Shown one piece after another: positions 9,747 through 18,300 of a DNA stretch of 18,921 bases. The first letter of the stretch is position 1. Every line of letters begins with the position of its first letter. Made by a program: the position numbers and the translations under genes. The DNA is from Clostridia bacterium (lineage in GTDB: Bacteria > Bacillota > Clostridia > TANB77 > CAG-508): the NCBI GenBank assembly GCA_022790685.1, contig JAAVXQ010000120.1:1-18921 (forward strand), read 5' to 3'. The notes below the pieces were generated by a model that had not been told where the DNA came from, did no database searches, and saw nothing but the letters and a program-made list of their open reading frames with translations.

Positions 9747-10685
9747 TTATTTATCCCTTCTATCCTTTAATTCACGTTCACAATCTATTAATCTCATTTC
9801 AAAACTTTGTCTTGAATTCTTTATTATATTATCAAGTGTTAATCCTGTAAATAAAGATTGCACTGCACATAAGAAAAATAGTACACTAACTACTAATGTT
9901 GGTATTTTAACAACTCCTCTATTTAAGAAATCTATAAAAACAGGAATGAAGAAAGCAAGTCCAGTTATTGTAAGTAATAAAGTAAGTATTGTAAAAAATG
10001 CCATAGGTTTATAGTTTTTATAGAAACCAAATATTGTTTTTATAACTTTTATACCATCTGGTATAGTATTTAATTTTGAAGGACTATCAGCTGGTCTATC
10101 TCTATATTCTATTATTATATTTTTAATTTTCATGTTTTTATCTAAGCAGTGAATTGTCATTTCTGTTTCAAGCTCAAATCCTTTAGACATAACAGGAAAG
10201 GTTTTAACAAATTTATAACTAAAAGCTCTTAACCCAGTCATAACATCTCTTATATCACTTTTATAAATTCTATTTATTAATGCTCTTACTGTTACGTTTC
10301 CAACATTATGAAAAGGTCTTTTATTTTCTGTAAAATAAGTAGATGAAAGTCTATCTCCAACTACCATATCAACATTTTCTTCAAGAACCGCTTTTACTAA
10401 TTCTTTTGCAGTATCAGCAGGATATGTATCATCACCATCCACCATAATATAGCATTCTGCATCAATTTCTCTAAACATAGATCTTATAACATTACCCTTA
10501 CCTTGTCTAGTTTCATATCTTACAATAGCACCTGCTTCTTTTGCAATTTTATCTGTTCCATCTTTAGAATTATTATCATAAACATAAATTTTTGCTTCTG
10601 GTAATTCTCTTTTAAAATCCTCTACTACTTTTCTTACTGTTTTTGACTCATTATAGCAAGGAATTAATACTGCTACTTTGTCCAT
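9747..10685 (-). CDS. Polyprenyl-phosphate sugar transferase (DPM1/GtrB/CsbB-like GT2)
   Basis: This 312-residue protein is expected to move a sugar from a nucleotide donor to undecaprenyl phosphate at the inner face of the membrane. The catalytic domain has VLIPCYNE (6-13), VYDNNSKDGT (35-44), VDGDDTYP (82-89, DxD type) and GFELETEMTIH (169-179). YRDRPADSPSKLNT (194-207) matches the RxxDxxSK region of dolichol-phosphate-mannose-synthase-like enzymes. Two C-terminal membrane helices (about 228-250 and 261-282) give the GtrB/CsbB architecture rather than soluble DPM1. The AAGGAG site is seven bases before the ATG. It follows the GtrA-type flippase and precedes the GT-C proteins by one gene, the expected three-component grouping. 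The last codons include AGA AGG, and the CGG at 10388-10390 is out of frame. The identity of the sugar is unknown. Confidence 0.9.
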   Translation of the reverse strand: MDKVAVLIPCYNESKTVRKVVEDFKRELPEAKIYVYDNNSKDGTDKIAKEAGAIVRYETRQGKGNVIRSMFREIDAECYIMVDGDDTYPADTAKELVKAVLEENVDMVVGDRLSSTYFTENKRPFHNVGNVTVRALINRIYKSDIRDVMTGLRAFSYKFVKTFPVMSKGFELETEMTIHCLDKNMKIKNIIIEYRDRPADSPSKLNTIPDGIKVIKTIFGFYKNYKPMAFFTILTLLLTITGLAFFIPVFIDFLNRGVVKIPTLVVSVLFFLCAVQSLFTGLTLDNIIKNSRQSFEMRLIDCERELKDRRDK

Positions 10686-10720
10686 ATTTTACTCCTTTTT
10701 ATTTATTATATATTTATTTT

Positions 10721-10751
10721 TGTACTTATTATATTTATAAATATTAGTACA
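10721..10751. repeat. Imperfect palindrome between the flippase and transferase genes
   Basis: TGTACT (10721-10726) pairs with AGTACA (10746-10751) around a nearly self-complementary AT core. On the plus strand a T run follows it, but on the transcribed strand an A-rich stretch follows, so it is not a good terminator for this operon. It may be an mRNA hairpin or an operator. No function can be assigned. Confidence 0.35.
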
Positions 10752-10762
10752 TTTTTTATAAA

Positions 10763-11269
10763 TTATTTATCTTTTTTAAAAATAAATAATTTGCTAAAAA
10801 CAAAATTTAGAATAATTACAACTATATTTGCAATTACTTTCATTAAAAATCCATTTAGTCCCATCTTATCAACTGTTATAATCATTATTGCTTCATCTAT
10901 AACTAACGTTAATAACCTACATCCAAAAAATGATGTAATTTCATATATTAAAGCTTTCTTTGTATTTACTTTTGAATCAAATACAAAAAATTTATTTGTT
11001 ATATACGCAAATATTGCCGCTACTATCCAAGCTATAATATTACTAGTTGCATTTTCTATATTTAGTGAATATAAACATATTGAATAACAGGCAATATTCA
11101 CAACAGTTGCTAATGCTCCAAATACTAAATATCTCATACCTTCCAAATGATTTCTATATATATCAGCTATTTTCTTTAGTTTTATTTTATCTAAAATATT
11201 TAAAAAAAAGTTTTCAATACTTTCTAAAAATTTAATTGATTTTGATTTTTCTTCTATTTCTTTTTCCAT
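10763..11269 (-). CDS. GtrA/GtcA-family membrane protein (lipid-linked sugar flippase)
   Basis: This 168-residue protein has four membrane helices, about 46-66, 72-94, 107-129 and 138-160. YLVFGALATVVN (47-58) begins the first helix, NKFFVF ends the second and NFVFSKLFIF ends the fourth, the recurring aromatic helix ends of the GtrA family. The family flips polyprenyl-phosphate-linked monosaccharides for three-component glycosylation systems. Typical members are about 120-145 residues; this one has a charged N-terminal extension of about 40 residues. It is the first gene after a good promoter, with a leader of about 25 bases, and stands 77 bases ahead of the GtrB-like gene. The ribosome binding site (AGAAGAAA) is weak compared with its neighbours. 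The CGG at 11017-11019 is out of frame. Confidence 0.88.
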   Translation of the reverse strand: MEKEIEEKSKSIKFLESIENFFLNILDKIKLKKIADIYRNHLEGMRYLVFGALATVVNIACYSICLYSLNIENATSNIIAWIVAAIFAYITNKFFVFDSKVNTKKALIYEITSFFGCRLLTLVIDEAIMIITVDKMGLNGFLMKVIANIVVIILNFVFSKLFIFKKDK

Positions 11270-11301
11270 TTTTTCTTCTTTCTTACTCTAATATCAATCG
11301 G

Positions 11302-11330
11302 ATTATATAATAAAGTTCGTATATTTTCAA
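11302..11330 (-). promoter_or_regulatory. Predicted sigma-A promoter of the flippase operon
   Basis: On the minus strand TTGAAA (11325-11330) and TATAAT (11302-11307) are separated by exactly 17 bases. This is near consensus and the best promoter in the window. Transcription would start about 25 bases before the GtrA-type gene and could cover that gene through the second GT-C gene, to the terminator near 3640-3684. Confidence 0.72.
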
Positions 11331-11394
11331 GTAAATTGTTTAAATGCAAAATATATCACAATTTTAAGCCATTACTAGTCTTCTATTTTTTAGA

Positions 11395-11520
11395 AAAGCT
11401 TTAAATATATAACTTTTATAGTAAATTGTGGGGACCGTTCAAAATTTCTCAAAAATCAAAGATTTTTGTAAGAAATTTTAGAATGGGGATACTATTAAAA
11501 GTTATATATTTAATAGCTTT
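11395..11520. repeat. Long imperfect palindrome (structured or MITE-like element) in the 287-base gap
   Basis: The left arm 11395-11423 pairs with 11490-11520 over about 28 base pairs with small bulges (for example AAGTTATATATTTAA in both strands). Inside, a second stem pairs AAATTTCT and AAAAATC (from 11442) with GATTTTT and AGAAATTT (to 11478) around a three-base loop. Two G-rich strips, GTGGGGACC and TGGGGAT, sit unpaired beside the inner stem. No protein-coding frame of note is present. It could be a transcript-end structure for the upstream glycosyltransferase genes, a non-autonomous mobile element or a structured RNA. I could not find a clear target-site duplication. Confidence 0.55.
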
Positions 11521-11556
11521 ATCAATCATTAATACAATTCTTCAAACAAATCGTTT

Positions 11557-13370
11557 TTAAAGCTTTCTATTATCAATTATAAAATCACAAAAGTCTCTAG
11601 AAAAATTAATATTATAGTATGGGTCTGGTTTATTTTCTAATAAATCTTTCCATTTTTCTTTAAAATATTGTTCTTCTTTTTTAAATCTTTCTTTCTTCTC
11701 TTCTGTGTCTTCATATCCTCTAGTTTTTGATTCATAATGTATTAACTCAATATATGGATTATAAACATTTCTATAACCTTTTTCTAATAATTCAAGGCAG
11801 AAGTCAACATCATTAAAAGCTACTTTAAGTTCTTCATTCATATATCCCACTTCTTCATATAAATCTCTTCTTGCAAACAAACATGCTCCGAGTAACTGCA
11901 CTTACATTTCTAGTTGCTGATTCTCTTCCAAAATATGCATGTGTTCCATAGGGTAAATTTATTAATAAATTTCCTGCTGTACCAGAAATTCCATAAGCAA
12001 TTCCTGCATGTTGAATTGTTTTGTCTTCATAATAAAGCCTTCCTCCTACAGCTCCAATTTCTTTATTTTGTGCATATCCTATAAATAATTCTAGCCAATT
12101 TCCAGTAAGAACTTTTGTATCATTATTAAGCTGAAGAATAAATTCAGCATTTGAAGCTTTTACACCTTCATTTATTATTTTTGAATAATTAAATTCACCT
12201 TCAAATTCTATTACTCTTATTTTTTCATTTTCTTTTAGTTCATTATAAAACTTAAAGGTTTCTTCTTCTTTGCTATTATTCTCTACAATTATAATTTCAT
12301 AATTAGAATATGTTGAAAGATTTAAAATTGAATCTATACATCTTTTTAAAATAGTTTTATTATCTTTGTTTGGTATAATTATAGATACTTTTGGATTTCC
12401 GAATTACTTCATAAATTATCTTATAAATTCCTGGAACATCATTTCCATATTCTACTAATGCTTTTTTATTATTTCTTTCTAAATAGCTCTCTACTACTCT
12501 TTTGCCTGCTTCATAGGCATACGGTTTAGTATCTGCAACTCTTGCTGTAGAATTTTTATTTATTCTCCAATGATATAAAATCTTTGGTATATGAACTATG
12601 TTTTTAGCTTTTTCTGTTATTCTTAAAACTAAATCAAAGTCTTGTGCACCATTAAACTCTTCATTTAGCCCTCCAACTTCTTTTAAAAGTTCTGTTTTTA
12701 CTAAGCAAAAATGAGTTATATAATTATTACATTCTAAAGTTTCTTTTGAAAAGTCTGGTTTAAAATATGGGTTACTTCTTATTTTATCATCATTAATTTT
12801 GTCTTCATCTGTATATATAAAATCCACCTCTGGATTTTTATTTATTTCTTTTACTAGTTCAAACAAACAATCTACTGTAAGTAAATCATCATGATCTAAA
12901 AAACCTACATAATCTCCTGTTACCATTTTTATACCTTGATTTGTATTCTCAGCAATTCCCTTATTTCCCTTCAAGAAGTTATATTTTATTCTAGTATCTA
13001 TCTCATAGTATTTCTTTAAATTTTTATTTTCTACTTCACTACCATCAGCTAAACATAATTCCCAATTAATATATGTTTGCATTCTCATATAATCAATCAT
13101 TTCAGCAAAATATTTTTCATTTGTATTATACATAGGAACTATTATACTTATTTTAGGATTATTTTCAAATTTATATATTCTTTGTGCTTCAATGGCTTCA
13201 TTTGTTAAGTTATTTTTTTGCATCCATTCAACATATCTAACTTCATTTATTTTTTCAGTATTAGTTTTTTTCTTAAAAATTACTGATAAACATTTTTTTA
13301 AAGTTACTAAAAGCCCATATTTTTTTATATAATATATAAATTTTTCAGTCTTTCTTTTTAATACTCCCAT
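11557..13370 (-). CDS. GT2-GT2 bifunctional glycosyltransferase with two CGG +1 frameshifts (603 aa)
   Basis: The gene uses three reading frames in turn. From ATG 13370 the zero frame runs to codon 324 (CGG, 12399-12401), the second frame to residue 494 (CGG, 11888-11890), and the third to the stop at 11557. Skipping one C at each site makes 1,812 bases, exactly 604 codons. The first GT2 domain has SIIVPMYN (75-82), LDHDD (158-162) and YTDEDK (186-191). The second starts at GNPKVSIIIPNKD (324-336) with ENNS and LNNDT (414-418), and the second junction joins SAVT-GACLFARRDLYEEVGY. NDVDFC and IHYESKTRG follow. This tandem GT2 plan is common in rhamnan and similar wall polysaccharide synthesis. 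Unshifted products would be about 336 residues, or about 504 after the first shift only. A GGAAGGAAAG ribosome binding site precedes the ATG. One AGG codon aligns with Lys in the paralog, consistent with Arg. Confidence 0.87.
11888..11890 (-). other. +1 frameshift site: GTT ACT C GGA (second in this gene)
   Basis: This is residue 494 of the shifted protein. The zero frame reads CGG and stops about ten codons later. Dropping the C gives SAVT-GACLF, which aligns with SSVTAACIM in the neighbouring paralog (13428-15309), where no shift is present. The last codon before the C, ACT, is the same as at the site in the GT2 gene at 8704-9745. Confidence 0.88.
12399..12401 (-). other. +1 frameshift site: GTA ATT C GGA (domain junction, 603-aa protein)
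   Basis: This is codon 324, at the boundary between the two GT2 domains. The zero frame continues 12 codons (RKSKSIYNYTKQR) and stops. Skipping the C gives YEVI-GNPKVSIIIPN, aligning with YDIIGEPKVNILIPN in the intact paralog at 15347-18921, which reads ATT ATA GGA with no extra base. Confidence 0.9.
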
Positions 13371-13427
13371 CTAATAACTTTCCTTCCTTTATTAATGAAA
13401 AATAACTTATAATTTAATTTTATATTT

Positions 13428-15309
13428 TTACTTTCTACTTTTTCTAGTTTTTTCTTTTACCTCTTCATCTTTATCATAATTTACTTTGCAGTTTTTCATA
13501 TGGTATACTTCTGTATCTAAACTTAAGTTTATATTATAATATGGATCACCTTCATCTAAAAAGTTTTGCCATCTTTTTTCAAACGTCTGAATTTCTCCTT
13601 GAAATCTTTTAATCTTAGCAGGAGTATCTTCCTGTCCTCTAGATTTTGATTCATAATGTATAAATTCCACAAAAGGATTATATATAATTAAATATCCTTT
13701 TTCTCTTATTTTCAAACAAAAATCCACATCATTAAAAGCAACTGCTAAATTTTCATTCATATATCCTACTTCCTCATAAACTGATTTCGGATTCATAATA
13801 CAAGCTGCTGTTACAGAACTTAAATTTTCTATCATAGATTCTTTTGCAAAATAAGCATGTCCACTTTTTGGAATACTTTTAAATCTATTTCCAGCAATTC
13901 CACCAATACCAACTATTATTCCTGCATGTTGAATGGTTTCATCTGGATAATATAGTTTTACTCCAACTCCACCTACATCTTTTCTTTGGCAAAAGCCTAG
14001 CATTAACTCTAACCAGTTTTTAGTAATAAGCTCTGTATCATTATTTAATTGAACTATATAGTCTCCTGAGGAATTTTTTACACCAAAGTTTATAATAGCA
14101 GAATAATTAAAACCTTTATTTGCATATTTTATTACCTTTATTTTTTCATTCTTTTCTAGTTCTTCATAATATTTAAAAATTTCTTCTGTTTCACTATTAT
14201 TCTCTACAATCACTATTTCATAATTATCATATGTAGTTTTTTCTAATATTGAATTAATACAAACTTCTAAAGTTTCTTTTCCATCTTTGTTTGGTATAAC
14301 TATAGAAACTTTTGGACTTCCGAATTACTTCATAATCTATTCTATAAATACCTTCTATACAACCGTTAGAAACAGTTCCTTTTAAGTTTACTCTTTCTAA
14401 ATGGTCTTCAATTGCCTTTTTTCCAGCTTCAAAAGCATAATTTTTAGCATTACTGTCCAGTTTTGCAGTAGATTCATTATGAACTCTCCAATGATATAAA
14501 ATTCTAGAAATATGCTTTATTTTATTAGGTTCTACATTTTCTGTCATTCTTAAAAATATATCATAATCTTGTGCACCATCATAATCTGTTTTAAAGCCTT
14601 CCAGTAAATCCATAAGTTCCTTTTTAAATATACTAAAATGACAAATATAATTTTGAGTTCTTAAGGTGTCTGGTGCAAAATCTGGTTTAAAATAAGCATC
14701 ATATCTATTACTATTTTCATCAATTTTATCTTCATCTGAATAGATAAACTCTACATCTGGATATTTATTTATGCATTTTACAACTTCAAAAAGTGCATAT
14801 TCTGCTAAAATATCATCATGATCTAATAAAGCTATATAATCACCTGTTGCCATTTCAATAGCCTTATTAGAGTTTCCTGCAATTCCTAAGTTTTCATTTA
14901 GAAATTTGTATTTAATTCTTTCATCTTTTTCATAATATTTTTTATAGCTTTCATTTTCTTTTGGGCTACCATCACATAAGCAAAGTTCCCAATTTGAATA
15001 AGTTTGATTTATTACACATTCTATAAGCTCTCTTAAAAATTTTTCTTTTGTGTTATACATTGGAACAATTATACTAATTTTAGGAGATATTTTAAAACTT
15101 TTTTTCATTTGAGCTTTAAGATCAGCATCTTTAAGTTCATTATATCTTATCCAGCCACCATAATCGCCATATTGTAAATCTTTTTCATTTTTTATAATTC
15201 TAATTATTTTTCTTATTACAACTTTTATACATTTCTTTATAGTTTTTATAAATCCATATTTTTTTATATAAAATTTTATTTGATTTATTCTATGTTTTAT
15301 AAAGTTCAT
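13428..15309 (-). CDS. GT2-GT2 bifunctional glycosyltransferase with one CGG +1 frameshift (626 aa)
   Basis: The zero frame from ATG 15309 (AGGAG six bases upstream) reaches a CGG at codon 330 (14320-14322). Skipping its C gives 1,881 bases, exactly 627 codons, to the stop at 13428. The first GT2 domain has SIIVPMYN (79-86), LCDGS, LDHDD (162-166) and YSDEDK. The second begins at GSPKVSIVIPNKD (330) and has ENNS, LNNDT (421-425), QHAGI, NDVDFC and IHYESKSRG, so both domains look complete. The protein is closely related to the next gene downstream and to the C-terminal half of the gene upstream, suggesting serial duplication. It probably adds sugars to the growing chain on the cytoplasmic side. 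Unshifted translation would release a 351-residue protein with only the first domain. The second-domain position that needs a shift in its sister reads SSVTAAC normally here. Confidence 0.88.
14320..14322 (-). other. +1 frameshift site: GTA ATT C GGA (domain junction, 626-aa protein)
   Basis: This is codon 330, homologous to the first site in the sister gene. The zero frame gives an RKSKSFYSYTKQR tail and stops 21 codons after the CGG. Dropping the C gives YEVI-GSPKVSIVIPN. Upstream and downstream codons differ between the two sisters while the extra C is kept, which suggests an old, retained site. Confidence 0.9.
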
Positions 15310-15346
15310 CTTCTTCTCCTATTATTTATATATAAAGTTTTATGCT

Positions 15347-18300
15347 TTAGTTTACCTTTTCCTTTTTTAATTTAAATCTATTTTCATCAGTTCTAAAATT
15401 TTTATTATAATAAGGATCACCTTGAATATATATTTTTTTCCATTTTTCTTTTATATATTTTAAATTTTCTTCAAAATCTTCATCTTTTTCTGTATTATTT
15501 TCTAAATCATAAATTTGAACATATGGAGTATATACATTTAAGTAACCTTTTTCTCTTAGGTTTAAACAAAAATCAATTTCTTCTAAATTAGATATATTTT
15601 CATTTAATCCATCTATTTCTTCAAAAACTTCTCTTCTACACGCCATTGAGTTTAGCCCTACACATGAATAATTTTGTACATGACATTCTTTTGCAAAATA
15701 TCCATATCTATCTTTTTCTAATCCTTGGTTTAGGCAAATTTCTGCCTCTTCACCTGCAAGTACAATTCCTGAATGAGCTATTGTGTCATCTTCAAAAAAT
15801 ATTTTTCCAGAAATAGCTCCAACATCTTTTCTTTGGGCAAAACCTATTAAAGTATCTAACCAGTCTTCTGATATAATAACATCAGTATTTTTTATCTGAA
15901 CTAATATTCTTCCTTTAGTTTCTTTTACCCCAAAGTTAATTAGTTTTGCATAATTTGAATTTGGTATTTTGCCTTTAATAATTTTAATTTTATTATTTTT
16001 TTCTATTTCACTATAATAATCTAAAACTTCTTTTTGATTAGAGTTATCATCTATAATATCTATTTCATAATTTTTATATATAGTTTTTTCTAATATAGAA
16101 TTTATACATCTTTTTATACTTTCAAAATTGTTTTTATTTGGAATTAAAATATTTACTTTAGGTTCTCCTATAATGTCATACTGTACTCTATAAATCCCAT
16201 ACATATTTTCATCTCTTGAAACTTTTCCTTTCAAGCCTTGCCTATCTATATGATCTTGTACAGCTTTTTTTCCAGATTCATAGGCATATAGTTTTGTTTC
16301 TGGATTTCCAGCTGTAGAAGTTTCACATATTCTCCAATGATATAAAATTTTGTGAATATGATAGATTTCTTCTGGTTTTACAATTTCAGACATTCTTAAT
16401 ATGATATCCATGTCTTGAGCACCATTATATGCATCTCTGAAACCTTCAAGTTTGTCCATTACTTCCTTTTTAAATACACTAAAATGACAAATATAATTAT
16501 TTCCTCTTAAGTAATCTGGTGAGAAATCTGGTTTAAAATGAGCATCAAATCTAGGAAGATCAATGGTTGTCATTTTATCTTCATCTGTATATATAAATCT
16601 AACATTTGGTTTTTCATTAATAATTTTAACAATTTCATATAAGGCATTTGGCATAAGCAAATCATCATGATCTAATAGTGCAACAAAATCTCCTGTAACC
16701 ATTTTTAAACCTTCATTTGAATTACCAGATATTCCTTTATTTTCTCCTAAAAATTTATAATGTATTCTTGGATCTTTACACATTTCTTCTATTTTTTCTA
16801 ATCTATTAACACTTCCATCTGCTAAACACAATTCCCAATTTGAATATGTCTGTCTATACATATTAAATAAAAGTTCTCTAAATAAATCTTCAGGAGTATT
16901 GTATAAAGGAATAACAATACTAATCTTTGGTTTTTTCTTGAATTTTGTTTTTCTTTGCAATTCTAATTCTTCTATAGTAGGATCATTTTCTTTCATCCAA
17001 TATTCATATTCTGAAAATTCACCCTCTGCTTCTCTTTGAATATCTCTTTCCTTTTTTAATCTTTCTCTATGTTCTATTCCTTTCCAATATTCCACAGTCT
17101 CTTCATCAGTAGCATTTCTATATCCAGCAATCTTTTCTTCCCATAATTTTTTAGCGACTTTTTCATCATATTTTATTCTCTTTCTGCTTCCAGGTGGTAA
17201 TATTCTATCAATAAAGCTCGCCTTACTTTTTAAACTAAACATCCATGATAAATATCTAAGTGGTTTTGTAATTTTCCATGATAAAGAATTAGAAATAAGT
17301 CTTAATTCATTTGCATATGTTTCCATTTTTGAATTATATGATTTTATTTCTGCTTCTAAATTTCCTATATGAACCTCTTTGTCAAATATTTGTTTTTCTA
17401 AGTTTTTTATTCTATCTCTAGCATTTTCCTTTTGCAGAATTTCTTTTTCTTTTTCTAAAATAGAATTTGCTGATTTTAAATGCATATTCCAAAATACATT
17501 ATCTCTTAAAATTTCTTGAAGCTTTTTATCAAGTTCTTCAAAAATATCTATATAATTTGTAATATTAAATTGGTCAAATAATTCTTTTATATCTATATAT
17601 TCTCTTAGCTCTGGCAAATATGTTATTCCTCTATATAAAATATATTCTATTGGAACATTTTGTTCTAACCATTCCTGATCATATACATAAAATTCGTTTT
17701 TAATTATAAAGCAATTTTGAAAAATCAAATCTATTAATCCATCTTTTATAAAATTTAAATTCTTTATATCTTTTGCAACATATTTAATATTATATTTCGC
17801 AAAAATATTGTTATTTAAATTTTTAGGTGCAGAAAATTTCATAAGAACTATATTTTTGAATTCTTCAATTTTTCTAATAGCATCTTCCTTTTTACCATTT
17901 TTAAGTAAATCAATAATGTATCTATCTAAAGTTAAACCATTTTCAATATATTTACTTATTATTGTAGAATTTTCAAATCTATCTAAAGTTTTTACTTTTG
18001 CCTTTTCTAGAAGATTAATATTTTCTTTTATTCTATTTATATGTCCTTCTGCTTTTAGATTATTTGCAGTTTTAAAAACTTCCTTTTCTTTTATTATAGT
18101 TTTAATTCTGTATTCTGGTTTTCTAAGTAATCCATATGTTACTGCTCTAATTCCTAAATTATTTTTTGATTTTTCTGCAACAATAAAATATGAATTTGCA
18201 AAAAGTTTAAATAATGTTTTATCTTTTTTTATTATCTCTTTTAGTGCCTCTCTTTCAGAAAAGTTAACTTCATTTATCTTATCATCAAAATAAAATAAAT

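Noticed and set aside
11395..11520. A riboswitch or T-box call for the structured gap element
   Set aside because: I recognise no conserved aptamer core or T-box sequence, and the promoter for the next gene lies downstream of the element, so it would not be in that gene's leader.
3691..14322. The four split genes as ordinary decaying pseudogenes
   Set aside because: All five lesions are the same (one extra C directly before GGN), there are no premature stops, deletions or other frame breaks, and motifs on both sides are intact. Random decay would give mixed lesions.
5339..14322. Sequencing or assembly error as the full explanation of the extra C
   Set aside because: Not fully excluded, but the sites are not homopolymers, many uninterrupted TTGGA and CTGGA contexts occur elsewhere, the C always falls at a codon border, and two paralogs share the position. 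Raw reads would settle it.
5339..14322. CGG reassigned to another amino acid (for example Gln or Trp)
   Set aside because: Reading CGG as any single amino acid leaves the downstream frame wrong; the frame is only restored by skipping one base.
3691..14322. Phase variation through slipped-strand repeats
   Set aside because: No homopolymer or short tandem repeat exists at any of the five sites.
4352..18293. Plus-strand open frames (such as 4352-4705, 9655-10014, 10791-11087, 17808-18293)
   Set aside because: They lie antisense within well-supported minus-strand genes, show no family motifs and lack convincing ribosome binding sites; they follow from AT-rich membrane-protein codons.
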